Shown in pieces: positions 1-7,730 of a DNA stretch of 64,000 nucleotides. The DNA is from Mycobacterium sp. BK086 (lineage in GTDB: Bacteria; Actinomycetota; Actinomycetes; Mycobacteriales; Mycobacteriaceae). The stretch spans positions 806,001 through 870,000 of the forward strand of contig SNWL01000004.1 in assembly GCA_004362315.1 (NCBI GenBank). The letters run 5' to 3'. Each line of letters opens with the position of its first letter. Positions within the stretch are counted from its first letter, which is position 1. Both the position numbers and the translations under genes were made by a program. The notes beneath the pieces were generated by a model. It had not been told where the DNA came from. It worked only from the letters and a program-made list of their open reading frames with translations, and ran no database searches.

Positions 1-1131
1 GTGTGAGTCCATGCTCTCCGGTGTCGGCAGTCCGCGACCGGTGAAGAACGTCACCGCGGCCTGGCGGTCGGTGGTCTGCTTCTGCCAGCCCACGCATGTC
101 ACCGGATTGGCATCGGTATCAACGAAATCCAGCTTGCCGGTGGGATAGAAGTCGACATTGAGCACCGACACCTCGGGAATGTCGACGAGCTTGTCCGGTG
201 AGACCAGCTGCGGGGTCGTCGAACCTTGGCTGTTCGCAGTGCGCAGCAGGTCGGCGACGAAGCCGGTGATCTTCTGCACGCCGTTGGGCAGCAACGCGTA
301 GAAGCCGCTGACCACGCCGTTGGAGTCCTTGGTCTCCAGCACGGTGCCGACCACCGAGCCTGCCAGCAGGCGCGACGGAGTGCCCGCTTCCGGAATGACC
401 GGTACCACAAGGGGTTCCGTGGCGGGCATGGCGTCGAACAGAGCGTTCGAGACGTCGATGGGCCGGGTCGCGCCCGGGTCGAGGCCGAGGTTGAAGGTGA
501 CCGAACGATCGGCCGGGTCGATCTGGGTCCGCTGACCGTTCCAGATCAGGTAGGTGCCGGTGCCGTGGGTGGCCAGGACCGCCTGGGTCGGGCGCAACGG
601 CTGTGCGCGACCGCCGGCGGAAAGCTGGCCGGCGATCGCCGTCACCAACGGCAGCTGTCCGCCGCCCCGGGTCGGGGCGGTGTCGCAGACCGACCACGCC
701 GAAACGGGATTGGCCGAGACGGTCAGGTCGTCGGGTACGCCGGGGATCCCGATCATCGGCCCGGTCGGGTACTTCGCGATCTCACCGGCATTGACCCAGG
801 TGGGCGTCGACGCGCTGCCCGTCGCCAGACGCGCCGACGTCAGGTTGAGGGCCGGGTACAGCCGGCCATCGATCTTCGCGTAGAGCGCACCGGTGTCGCG
901 GTTGCCGATGATGTTCGACTGGCCCACCAGACCGGCGGGCTTCATGAAATGCAGGAGGGCCATCCACCCGCAGCCGATCAGGACGAACACGATCGACAAC
1001 GCGACGGCGGCCTGCTGCTTGCGATCGTCGTGCTTCATCCGCACGGAGAAGCGGGTGATCGCTGCCCGAAGGCGCCGGTTGTAGAAGAGGTGGCCGGAGT
1101 TCTGGTCCCGGTTGGACAGATTCAGCGGCAC
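1..1131 (-). CDS. eccB: EccB, ESX (type VII) secretion membrane component, 3' end cut by window
   Basis: The visible 377 residues lack the C-terminus; the family is usually about 480-500 residues. EccB is part of the inner-membrane ESX core complex and has a large extracytoplasmic domain. In the sequence, a short cytoplasmic N-terminus is followed by one hydrophobic segment at about residues 40-62 and then a long exported region. That region contains the family's NRDTGALYAKIDGRLYPALN-type stretch just after the membrane segment. The start chosen is the GTG at 1131 (VPLNLSNRDQ...), 4 bp after the stop of the YbaB-like gene, so the two are probably co-transcribed. Which ESX system this is cannot be decided, because EccC, EccD, EccE, the mycosin and the Esx substrates lie outside the window. 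Confidence 0.9.
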   Translation of the reverse strand, partial: MPLNLSNRDQNSGHLFYNRRLRAAITRFSVRMKHDDRKQQAAVALSIVFVLIGCGWMALLHFMKPAGLVGQSNIIGNRDTGALYAKIDGRLYPALNLTSARLATGSASTPTWVNAGEIAKYPTGPMIGIPGVPDDLTVSANPVSAWSVCDTAPTRGGGQLPLVTAIAGQLSAGGRAQPLRPTQAVLATHGTGTYLIWNGQRTQIDPADRSVTFNLGLDPGATRPIDVSNALFDAMPATEPLVVPVIPEAGTPSRLLAGSVVGTVLETKDSNGVVSGFYALLPNGVQKITGFVADLLRTANSQGSTTPQLVSPDKLVDIPEVSVLNVDFYPTGKLDFVDTDANPVTCVGWQKQTTDRQAAVTFFTGRGLPTPESMDSH

Positions 1132-1135
1132 CAGG

Positions 1136-1453
1136 TCACCTCAACCCGCCGCCGTAGCGGGCCTGATTGTCGGTCTCGGCCTCCTCGCGCAGCGCCGTGA
1201 ACGCCAGGTTCAGCCGATCGCTCAGCTCCCCATGGCTGTAGTCGGTCACGACCGCGGGGTGCAACGTGAGGTCGATGAGTTTGCCGTCAGAGTTTGCCAC
1301 CGCGGTTATGTCCCCCAGGTCGACGCTGTAGGTGATGGTCTCGGCCTGCGCGACGAGCGCCTCCCAACGCTGCGCAGCTTCGCTCAGTTCGCGTAAGACC
1401 GCATCGACGAGATCCCTGTCGCTAAGCTCGCGATCACTGCCGGATCCCGCCAC
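1136..1453 (-). CDS. YbaB/EbfC-like small protein in ESX locus
   Basis: This 105-residue protein has an N-terminal helical stretch, then a strand-rich core (TYSVDLGDITAVANSDGKLI) and a C-terminal helix, as in the YbaB/EbfC nucleoid-associated fold. Short proteins of this fold, such as EspL, recur in mycobacterial ESX loci, where they act as accessory or chaperone-like factors rather than proven DNA-binding proteins. It starts with GTG at 1453 and ends 4 bp before eccB. The family assignment rests on fold pattern and context, not on a conserved catalytic motif. An ESX accessory role is an inference. Confidence 0.6.
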   Translation of the reverse strand: MAGSGSDRELSDRDLVDAVLRELSEAAQRWEALVAQAETITYSVDLGDITAVANSDGKLIDLTLHPAVVTDYSHGELSDRLNLAFTALREEAETDNQARYGGGLR

Positions 1454-1557
1454 TCGACCAGTATGTCGAGCGTCGCTACCTGCGTCAATTCACCTTTGTA
1501 CGGACCACCGTCATCAGCACCGGAAATTGCCCCAGCAACCTCCGACCATAGGTCGAG

Positions 1558-2688
1558 TTACGGCGCGCTGCCCCACTGGCTCGGCAACGGGGCGTTGAGC
1601 GCCTCGAACCAGGCGAAGTGATAATTGGCGGACAGCTCGTCTCCGACCGCGATCGCCTCGGTGGCAGCCAGTAACAGGCAGTTGCTCAGCAGCGCTGAAT
1701 CGACATCGGGGTACTGGGCCATCAACTGATAGCGCGCGGTGTCGGAATGCACACGCAGGACATCCACTTCGGCGTCGAGCACCCCGGTGCGCGCCGCACC
1801 GGCCTTGGCCAAGGTGTGCACCATCCTCGGCAGTCCGTCGCGCCAGTGGGTGGCCTCGACCAGCTTCCATCCGAGATCGTCGACGCGAGGCAGTTCCCGG
1901 GCGGTCTGCGATGTCCTCGGCGCCTCGTTGCGGCCCCCACCGAACGGGTCGCCCGGGTGGTAGGACGCCGACCGCACGACATCGCCGAGCAGGTCGCTGA
2001 TCCGGCCGCCACGTCTGGCAGGCGCAAGCAGCTCGACACCGGCGGGCACTGCGACACCCGGCGGGATCCAGCCGTGCGCGACATCGGTCACCAGCAGTGT
2101 CGTGCCGTCACCGCGTTCCCCGACCATCCATCGCAATCCGGGCTCCTGGCGGGCCACGAATTCCAGCAGCCCCTCCAGGCGGCGGTCGTCGGAAACCGGC
2201 TCCGGTTCGGGCTCGGGTTCGGGTTCGGCCGGCCGGGATACCTCGTCCTCGACGACGACGTCGGGTTCCTCAGTGACGACCGGCGGCTCGACATCTGGCG
2301 TGACGGCGGGCATCGCCGGATCGGTATCGAATTCGTCTGCTGCGGAACGTAACTGACGGATCGTCGACTCGACTCGCTGCACCGCGTACGCCCTGGCCAC
2401 ATCGATGATCCGGACTTCCTCGGCGCGGCGCGCGAAGTCGGGAAGATCGGCGTGGCGCAGCGCGCGCAAGCGCTCGTTGGCCGAATCCGCGATGCGCTGC
2501 AGATCGTTCTTCAGGTGGTCGGCGACACCGGCGGTCGCGGGAGTGACGGTCGCCAACTCGGAGGGCCAGAGCCCGCCGATCACCCATGGCGTGGAGTCCG
2601 GCGGCGAGTCGAAGGTCGGCACCGAGAGGGCACGCTGGGTTGCCCTCTTCAGACGCTGACGCGCCGTGTTCCGGCCGAAGATCGCCAC
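1558..2688 (-). CDS. ESX-associated protein, DUF5631/DUF5632-like (Rv3899c type)
   Basis: This 376-residue protein has three parts. Residues 1-125 are a basic, helix-rich N-terminus. Residues about 125-165 are an acidic, repetitive Glu-Pro linker (EPEPEPEPEP). The globular C-terminal half contains TLLVTDVAHGWIPPGV and later ends in a helical bundle. This arrangement resembles the conserved hypothetical proteins next to mycobacterial ESX loci (Rv3899c and relatives), whose function is unknown. The start is a GTG at 2688 with no convincing Shine-Dalgarno sequence. It lies 104 bp upstream of the YbaB-like gene on the same strand. I recall the family by the WIPP motif region, so the assignment is moderate. 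Confidence 0.55.
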   Translation of the reverse strand: MAIFGRNTARQRLKRATQRALSVPTFDSPPDSTPWVIGGLWPSELATVTPATAGVADHLKNDLQRIADSANERLRALRHADLPDFARRAEEVRIIDVARAYAVQRVESTIRQLRSAADEFDTDPAMPAVTPDVEPPVVTEEPDVVVEDEVSRPAEPEPEPEPEPVSDDRRLEGLLEFVARQEPGLRWMVGERGDGTTLLVTDVAHGWIPPGVAVPAGVELLAPARRGGRISDLLGDVVRSASYHPGDPFGGGRNEAPRTSQTARELPRVDDLGWKLVEATHWRDGLPRMVHTLAKAGAARTGVLDAEVDVLRVHSDTARYQLMAQYPDVDSALLSNCLLLAATEAIAVGDELSANYHFAWFEALNAPLPSQWGSAP

Positions 2689-2709
2689 GGGAGGAGCCTA
2701 CCGTCGATC

Positions 2710-2736
2710 GCCCCGCTGCCCACTCGGCAGCGGGGC
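2710..2736 (-). terminator. Candidate hairpin terminator after the FAD oxidoreductase gene
   Basis: Perfect 11-bp arms (GCCCCGCTGCC / GGCAGCGGGGC) surround a 5-nt loop, 17 bp beyond the stop at 2753. No U-tract follows, as is usual in mycobacteria. Confidence 0.5.
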
Positions 2737-2752
2737 GCCCGCACCTGCCCAT

Positions 2753-3880
2753 TCAGGCCAGCGGCTGGTTCTTTCGCACACCCTTGTACATGCCGCGGCG
2801 CACGATCCACGGCATCACCACCCGGTCGACCGACCAGGCGGGGAACCGGAAGGCGCTGCCGTTGGGGGCGAACACTTCCAGACCGTCGGCCTGGATCCCG
2901 ACGATCGACCCCCACCGCCGCCCCGGCGCCCGGTAGCGCTTCAGGGGGCGGTCGGCCAGCGTGGCCTTGATGTTGTGAGCCAGTAGGGAGTCCGCCCTGG
3001 CCCGCGCCGAGGCGCGCAGCGGATCGGTCGCGGCCACGTCGCCGATTGCGAATACGCGGTGATGCCCGCACAGCTGCAGTTCCGGAGTGACCTTCACGAA
3101 GCCCTCCTCGTCGAGCAGTTCGGGCGGCAGCCATTCGGTATTCGGCTTGACCCGCCCGATCGCCCACAGCACCGCATCGGCCTTCGCCGCCGGCTGCCCC
3201 GTGCTCCACTGCACCGGCGCATCAGTGATCTCGTTGCCGTCGAAACCGTCGGGCAGCACGGCACGATGCCCGGCGTGCAAACCGACCCCGAGCCCAATGA
3301 GCTTGCCCTGCAACTTCTCCCACGCCCGCGCGTGATGACCGGTCAGCGCCCGCTCGCCGGGGAAATAGAGGTCGACCTTCTTACCCGGCCAGGCAGTGGC
3401 GATATTGGCCGCGGCACTGACCGCCGCGGCACCGCCGCCGATGATGATCACCGAGGAGGCCGCACCCAACCGGTCGTGCGTGGCGGTCAGGTCGGCGGCG
3501 ATCTCCTCCGGGGTCTGCAGGGTGGGCTGGCGCCAGAACCCGTTGCGCACCCCGGTCGAAATGACCAGCACGTCATAGCTTTCGGCGACCGGCGTTCCGT
3601 CCGGCGCCGTGCCGTGGACCGTTCGGTGCTCCAGATCCAGACCGGTGAGCGTGGCCTGCACGGTGCGCACCCGATCCAGCGCGCGGTACTTGTCGAACGA
3701 GACCCAGTTGTCCCGTGCCCAATCCTTCGGGCGAGCCAGCCGCAAGCCCAACTCCTGACCGCTGAGCAGTGCGGGCTTGGCCGAGATGCCGACGATGTCG
3801 GCATGCTTACCCAGCTTGATCGCGGTGAGCAGTCCGCTGTCACCGAACCCGGCGATCACGACGCGTGGCTTGGCGCTCAT
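2753..3880 (-). CDS. FAD/NAD-dependent oxidoreductase (NDH-2/AIF-like)
   Basis: This 375-residue pyridine nucleotide-disulfide oxidoreductase-fold protein has two dinucleotide-binding motifs. One is at the N-terminus (VVIAGFGDSG, for FAD) and one is near residue 145 (IIIGGGAAAVSAA, for NAD(P)H). The late FAD motif is FAIGDVAA. Family members oxidise NAD(P)H and pass electrons to quinones or other acceptors, often at the membrane. No CxxC redox pair is visible, so it is not a disulfide reductase. It overlaps the upstream DUF1295 gene by 4 bp (ATGA), so the two form one operon. By context it may recycle electrons for a lipid or steroid reaction, but the acceptor is unknown. Confidence 0.8.
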   Translation of the reverse strand: MSAKPRVVIAGFGDSGLLTAIKLGKHADIVGISAKPALLSGQELGLRLARPKDWARDNWVSFDKYRALDRVRTVQATLTGLDLEHRTVHGTAPDGTPVAESYDVLVISTGVRNGFWRQPTLQTPEEIAADLTATHDRLGAASSVIIIGGGAAAVSAAANIATAWPGKKVDLYFPGERALTGHHARAWEKLQGKLIGLGVGLHAGHRAVLPDGFDGNEITDAPVQWSTGQPAAKADAVLWAIGRVKPNTEWLPPELLDEEGFVKVTPELQLCGHHRVFAIGDVAATDPLRASARARADSLLAHNIKATLADRPLKRYRAPGRRWGSIVGIQADGLEVFAPNGSAFRFPAWSVDRVVMPWIVRRGMYKGVRKNQPLA

Positions 3881-4785
3881 ACCTCTCCTCTTTCAGCGGC
3901 CTTGCGGGGTGGGCGGGGAATGAGCATCGGCACTCGGTCGATGACGTCCTGATACTGCGGGCGCCGCGCCAGAGAACGCTTCTCCATCATCGGGATGCTG
4001 GCACCCAGGAACATCGCGAGCATCGCGACCACGCCGATGAACAGCCACCAGGCCGACGCCGGGGCGGCGGCCACGCCGAACAGCGCGAGCGCGAACCAGA
4101 AGCTGATCTCACCGAAGTAGTTCGGATGCCGCGACCACGACCACAACCCGCGATCCATCACGGCACCGGGTTGCTTGTCGCGCACGAACCGGTGCATCTG
4201 GGTGTCGGCCACCAGCTCGAGGGTCACCGCGGCGATCCCCACCGCGAACGCCACCCAGCTCAGCCAGACCAGGCCCGGGCCAGGCGTGGTCACCGCGATG
4301 TAGACCGGCAGCATCCCGAGGAACACCTGCACGGTGGGAACCAGATGGATGCCGAACAGATCGGCCAAGAACTCCCACCGTCCCGCGCTCTCGCGCAGCA
4401 GCGGGTAGCGCCAATCCTCGTGGTGCAGGCCGGGGAAGCTGTACACCCAGTTGCCGGTCAGGCGCACCGCCCAGTACATGACGACGATCGTGACCAGCCA
4501 GCAGCGCAGCGAATCCCAACCCAGGGGACCCGCGGCCCACCAGTAGACGAGCAGCAGCGGTGGGATCACACTCCAGAACGCGTCGTAGAAGCTGGAGTTG
4601 CGATAGGCGCGGGAAAAGACGAAGACCACCAGGGTGGCGATGACGTCGGCGATGAACGCGTCTAGCCACAATCGCCCGGTCGCCGACGGCCCGTACAGCA
4701 GCCAGGCCGCGCCGGCTCCCACCGCGAGGACGTAGGCCACGGTCACCAGATATAGAGACCCGGCCCGGTTCGGCGTGACTGTCAT
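3877..4785 (-). CDS. DUF1295 / steroid 5-alpha-reductase-like membrane protein
   Basis: This 302-residue protein is almost entirely hydrophobic, with roughly six to seven membrane spans. Near the C-terminus it carries WSWSRHPNYFGEISFW, the typical R-HPNYFGE signature of DUF1295 and related reductases or methyltransferases, where NADPH or SAM binds. Steroid 5-alpha-reductase-like proteins of this group act on sterol or lipid double bonds, but no substrate is proven for the bacterial members. The start at 4785 is supported by an AGGAGG Shine-Dalgarno 4-5 nt upstream. It is the first gene of a two-gene operon with the FAD oxidoreductase. A KstR-type operator lies 24 bp upstream of its start, between it and the divergent fadE pair. 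A role in sterol metabolism is inferred from that. Confidence 0.75.
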   Translation of the reverse strand: MTVTPNRAGSLYLVTVAYVLAVGAGAAWLLYGPSATGRLWLDAFIADVIATLVVFVFSRAYRNSSFYDAFWSVIPPLLLVYWWAAGPLGWDSLRCWLVTIVVMYWAVRLTGNWVYSFPGLHHEDWRYPLLRESAGRWEFLADLFGIHLVPTVQVFLGMLPVYIAVTTPGPGLVWLSWVAFAVGIAAVTLELVADTQMHRFVRDKQPGAVMDRGLWSWSRHPNYFGEISFWFALALFGVAAAPASAWWLFIGVVAMLAMFLGASIPMMEKRSLARRPQYQDVIDRVPMLIPRPPRKAAERGEV

Positions 4786-4808
4786 GCAACCTCCTACCGC
4801 GGCCGAAC

Positions 4809-4822
4809 TGTAACACGTTCTA
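4809..4822. promoter_or_regulatory. KstR-type operator
   Basis: The bases TGTAACACGTTCTA match every fixed position of the mycobacterial KstR consensus TNNAACNNGTTNNA. KstR is the TetR repressor of cholesterol-catabolic genes. The site sits in the divergent promoter region shared by the DUF1295/FAD-oxidoreductase operon and the fadE pair. A weaker copy at 4899-4912 has one mismatch at a fixed position. Confidence 0.7.
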
Positions 4823-4912
4823 GTTGCAGGCTACCGGGCGCCGGAGGGCACCGAATCAGGCCTGCCGGCCCAAAACTTGACACCTGCCAACAACTGACAA
4901 CAACTGGTTTCA

Positions 4913-4918
4913 TATCGT
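4913..4918 (+). promoter_or_regulatory. Candidate -10 box of a leaderless fadE transcript
   Basis: TATCGT fits the mycobacterial -10 pattern TANNNT. The first base of the ATG at 4925 is 7 nt downstream, where transcription would start. No Shine-Dalgarno is seen, so a leaderless message is likely. Confidence 0.45.
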
Positions 4919-4924
4919 GTCGGA

Positions 4925-6121
4925 ATGAGCACCGTCGCTGATGCCGAGCGGGTCGAAGACCTGGCCCGGCGGGTCGTGGCAGACCACGATCCGAAGAACG
5001 TCCCGATTCCGGAATTCCTCGGCGCCTGTTACGACGCCGGCCTGTCCTGGGTGCACTTTCCCGAGGGCTTGGGTGGGCTTGGCCTGTCGCGAGGCGTGCA
5101 GGCCGTCGCCGATCGGATCCTGCAGGGTGCCGGTGGTCCGGTACCGCTGGGCCTCAACCCGATGGGTTACGGCATGGCCGCCCCGACCGTCCGGGAGCAC
5201 GCCCAGTCCGACGACCTGAAGAAGGCGCTGCTGCGCCCGCTGGCCACCACCGAAGACATCTGGTGTCAGCTGTTCTCCGAGCCCGGCGCCGGCTCCGATC
5301 TCGCCGGGTTGGCCACGACCGCGGTGCCCGACGGCGACGAGTGGGTGATCAACGGCCAGAAGGTCTGGACCAGCCTGGCGCACCGTGCCCGCTGGGGTCT
5401 GCTGCTGGCACGAACCAACCCCGACATCGCCAAGCACAAGGGTTTGACCTACTTCGTGCTCGACATGCACGCCCCGGGAGTCGAGACCCGTCCGCTTCGC
5501 CAGATGACCGGACAGGCCGAGTTCAACGAGGTCTACATGACCGACGCCCGGATCCCCGACACCCACCGCCTCGGCGCGGTCGGCAACGGCTGGAACGTCG
5601 CGATGACCACCCTGATGAACGAGCGCAGCGCCCTGGGCGCCAGCGGCAGCCGTCGCGGCAGTGGCACCATCAAGGACGCCACGGCGCTGTGGGCCTCGCG
5701 CCCCGATCTGCACACCCCCGTGCTACGGGATCGGTTGGCGCAGTTGTGGTTGCGCTCTGAAGCCCAGCGGCTGACGTCGGAGCGATCCCGCGCGTCGGCG
5801 ACCGCTGGCGGCCCGGGTCCCGAGGCCTCGGTCGGCAAGCTGGTCGGCGCCTTGCTCAATCAGCACATCTACGAGTGGTGCATGGATCTGCTTGGGCCCG
5901 AAGGGATTCTGTACGACAGCTACGCGTTGGCCGATGGCTCCGGTGACGCGGGCGACTGGCGCGGGCCGATTCAGCAGCGCTACCTGCGCAGCCGCGCCAA
6001 CACGATCGAGGGTGGCACCACCGAGGTGATGCGCAACATCCTCGGCGAGCGGGTGCTGGGCCTACCCGGCGATCTGCGTGCCGATGCGGGCATGCCTTGG
6101 AAGGAGATCCCCCGTGGCTGA
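4925..6121 (+). CDS. Acyl-CoA dehydrogenase, subunit carrying the catalytic-type Glu loop
   Basis: This 398-residue protein has the ACAD fold. The flavin-side motif CQLFSEPGAGSDLA is near residue 115, KVWTSLAHRA near 150, and the C-terminal loop ANTIEGGTTEVMRNILGERV near 365. The IEG-T loop corresponds to the region of the catalytic Glu in medium-chain ACADs. It is immediately followed by, and overlaps by 8 bp, a second ACAD gene. Such adjacent pairs in mycobacteria form alpha2beta2 enzymes that desaturate steroid side-chain CoA thioesters. With the KstR-type site upstream, a sterol or related bulky acyl-CoA substrate is a reasonable inference but not proven. Confidence 0.88.
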   Translation: MSTVADAERVEDLARRVVADHDPKNVPIPEFLGACYDAGLSWVHFPEGLGGLGLSRGVQAVADRILQGAGGPVPLGLNPMGYGMAAPTVREHAQSDDLKKALLRPLATTEDIWCQLFSEPGAGSDLAGLATTAVPDGDEWVINGQKVWTSLAHRARWGLLLARTNPDIAKHKGLTYFVLDMHAPGVETRPLRQMTGQAEFNEVYMTDARIPDTHRLGAVGNGWNVAMTTLMNERSALGASGSRRGSGTIKDATALWASRPDLHTPVLRDRLAQLWLRSEAQRLTSERSRASATAGGPGPEASVGKLVGALLNQHIYEWCMDLLGPEGILYDSYALADGSGDAGDWRGPIQQRYLRSRANTIEGGTTEVMRNILGERVLGLPGDLRADAGMPWKEIPRG

Positions 6122-7262
6122 GTTTTCATTTTCCGAGGAGCAGCAGGATCTGCGCGCCGCCGTGCGCAAGTTCTGCGCCGACAACTTCGACGAGGCAACG
6201 GTGCGCCGGCTGATGGAAGCCGACGTCCCGTTCGACACCAAGGTGTGGAACCGGCTCGGCGCCGAGCTCGGCGTGCTCGGGCTCTCGGTACCCGAGGCCG
6301 ACGGTGGCGTGGGCGGCTCATTGGTCGACCAGGCCGTTGCGGTGGAGCAGTTCGGCGCCACTCTGGCCTGCGGCCCGCTGTTCGGCACGGTGTATCTCGC
6401 GGTCCCTGCGCTGGTGGCCAGTCCGGCCGGCGCGGCCCGCGATGAACTGCTGGCCCAACTCGTGGAAGGCACCCGTACCGCGGCGTTCGCCGTCTCCGAC
6501 AGCGCTGGCGCGTTCGATCCGGCCGCGGTGACGGTGACAGCCAGCGGCGACACGGTCACCGGCACCGTCCAGCGTGTGGTCGACGGTGCCGCCGCCGACG
6601 AAATCCTGGTCGCGGCACGGAGTTCCGACGGCATCGGGCTGTACGCGGTGGATGCCAAGAACACCGACCGCACCTCGCTGATGACGCTGGACCTGACCCG
6701 CCCGCAGGCCACGATCACCTTCAGCGACTCTCCTGCCCGGCTGCTGGCCGGGCCCGAGGAAGCCGAACGGGTGATCACGCACGCACTCCAGGTGGGTTCG
6801 GCGCTGCTGGCCGTCGAACAGGTCGGCGCCGCACAGCATCTGCTCGACCTGGCTGTCGAGTACGCCAAGTCGCGGTTGCAGTTCGGCCGGCAGATCGGCT
6901 CGTTCCAGGCGATCAAGCACAAGCTGGCCGACATGCTGGTGGATCTCGAGCACGCCCGCTCCACCGCGTATCACGCGGTATGGGCGCTGTCCGACGGCTC
7001 CGACGACCCGGCTCTCGCCGTCAGCATCGCCCAGGCGACGGCTTCCGCGGCGCTCAGCCACATCGCCGCCGACACCATTCAGGTGCACGGCGGTATCGGT
7101 TTCACGTGGGAACACCAGGCGCACTTGTACTTCAAGCGTGCGGCCACTGACGCCGCTCTGTTGGGCAGCGCCGAGCAGCACCGGTCCCGGGTCGCCGATT
7201 TCGTTCTGGACGACGCGAGCACCGAAGGTGGCACGAGGGTCGCCGACGGCCTGCCTGTCTGA
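6114..7262 (+). CDS. Acyl-CoA dehydrogenase, partner subunit
   Basis: This 382-residue protein starts at the GTG at 6114 (VAEFSFSEEQQDLR), with AAGGAGA 7 nt upstream. It begins inside the last codons of the preceding fadE gene. It has the usual N-terminal helical domain. The C-terminal half contains YAKSRLQFGRQIGSFQAIKH and QVHGGIGFTWEHQAHLYFKR, as in most ACADs. It lacks the GTTEV-type catalytic-Glu loop seen in its neighbour. That complementary pattern is typical of mycobacterial heteromeric ACADs, where one active site forms per alpha-beta pair. The gene ends just before a strong hairpin. Confidence 0.87.
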   Translation: MAEFSFSEEQQDLRAAVRKFCADNFDEATVRRLMEADVPFDTKVWNRLGAELGVLGLSVPEADGGVGGSLVDQAVAVEQFGATLACGPLFGTVYLAVPALVASPAGAARDELLAQLVEGTRTAAFAVSDSAGAFDPAAVTVTASGDTVTGTVQRVVDGAAADEILVAARSSDGIGLYAVDAKNTDRTSLMTLDLTRPQATITFSDSPARLLAGPEEAERVITHALQVGSALLAVEQVGAAQHLLDLAVEYAKSRLQFGRQIGSFQAIKHKLADMLVDLEHARSTAYHAVWALSDGSDDPALAVSIAQATASAALSHIAADTIQVHGGIGFTWEHQAHLYFKRAATDAALLGSAEQHRSRVADFVLDDASTEGGTRVADGLPV

Positions 7263-7277
7263 ACCGGAAAACAGAAA

Positions 7278-7320
7278 CGTTCGGGTGCGAGAAGTGCTGA
7301 GACCTTCTCGCACCCGAACG
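7278..7320. terminator. Bidirectional hairpin terminator
   Basis: Perfect 17-bp arms (CGTTCGGGTGCGAGAAG at 7278-7294 and its complement at 7304-7320) surround a 9-nt loop. The hairpin lies between the converging ends of the fadE pair and the histidine-rich peptide gene, so it can serve both transcripts. Confidence 0.75.
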
Positions 7321-7343
7321 GTTTCCGTGGTACGCCCGGCTCG

Positions 7344-7589
7344 TCAGCCGTTACGGTGGCGATTCCACTGGTGGTGATGATGGATCGAGGTCCCCGGCTG
7401 GGGCTGATTCGTCTGGTGCGGGAACGCCGGGTGCGTCGTCGGATGGCTCATGTTGGGGCCGGTGCTGTCCGCGAAGCTGTCAGGTGCGGCTCCCAGGGCG
7501 ACCAGCGCTGAGCCGGTAGCCAGGATTGCGCCTGCGGCGATGCGCTTGAACCAGATCGTGGTCGAGGTGTTGGTGGTCGTGATGGTCAT
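7344..7589 (-). CDS. Small secreted histidine-rich protein (copy 1)
   Basis: An 81-residue precursor. A basic n-region and hydrophobic stretch (WFKRIAAGAILATGSALVALGA) end in SFA-D, a good signal-peptidase I site near residue 40. The mature part of about 41 residues is rich in His (8), Pro, Thr and Gln and ends PGTSIHHHHQWNRHRNG. There is no Cys. It closely matches the product at 12939-13169, sharing the His4-Gln-Trp tail and the GPN-x-x-x-P segment. The start is taken at 7589 because the match to the second copy begins there (MT-x-x-T). The two upstream regions are also alike and include a large palindrome. Function is unknown. Metal binding is suggested by composition only. Confidence 0.72.
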   Translation of the reverse strand: MTITTTNTSTTIWFKRIAAGAILATGSALVALGAAPDSFADSTGPNMSHPTTHPAFPHQTNQPQPGTSIHHHHQWNRHRNG

Positions 7590-7696
7590 GATGTCGTGCT
7601 CGTTCTGTTCGTGCTTCACCCGGTTTGCCGGGTAACAAAAGAATCGCGCACAAGAGCCCCGATGTCTGTCGGGCGACCGGGCCATGGCCGGGATGA

Positions 7697-7728
7697 ATCC
7701 GGTGTCCGCCGATCGGGGGACACCGGAT
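7697..7728. promoter_or_regulatory. 32-bp palindrome upstream of histidine-rich gene, copy 1
   Basis: ATCCGGTGTCC, G, CCGATCGG, G, GGACACCGGAT reads as one near-perfect palindrome; only the G/G pair at 7708 and 7717 fails to pair. Its core TGTCC-N-CCGATCGG-N-GGACA recurs upstream of the second histidine-rich gene at 13299-13318. It starts 3 bp beyond the stop of the DUF1214 gene, so a second use as that gene's terminator is possible. Conservation upstream of both peptide genes favours an operator. Confidence 0.65.
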
Positions 7729-7730
7729 CC

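Noticed and set aside
4899-4912. Second KstR-like site AACAACTGGTTTCA
   Set aside because: One fixed position (T) is wrong, so it is not called as an operator by itself, only mentioned beside the full match at 4809-4822.
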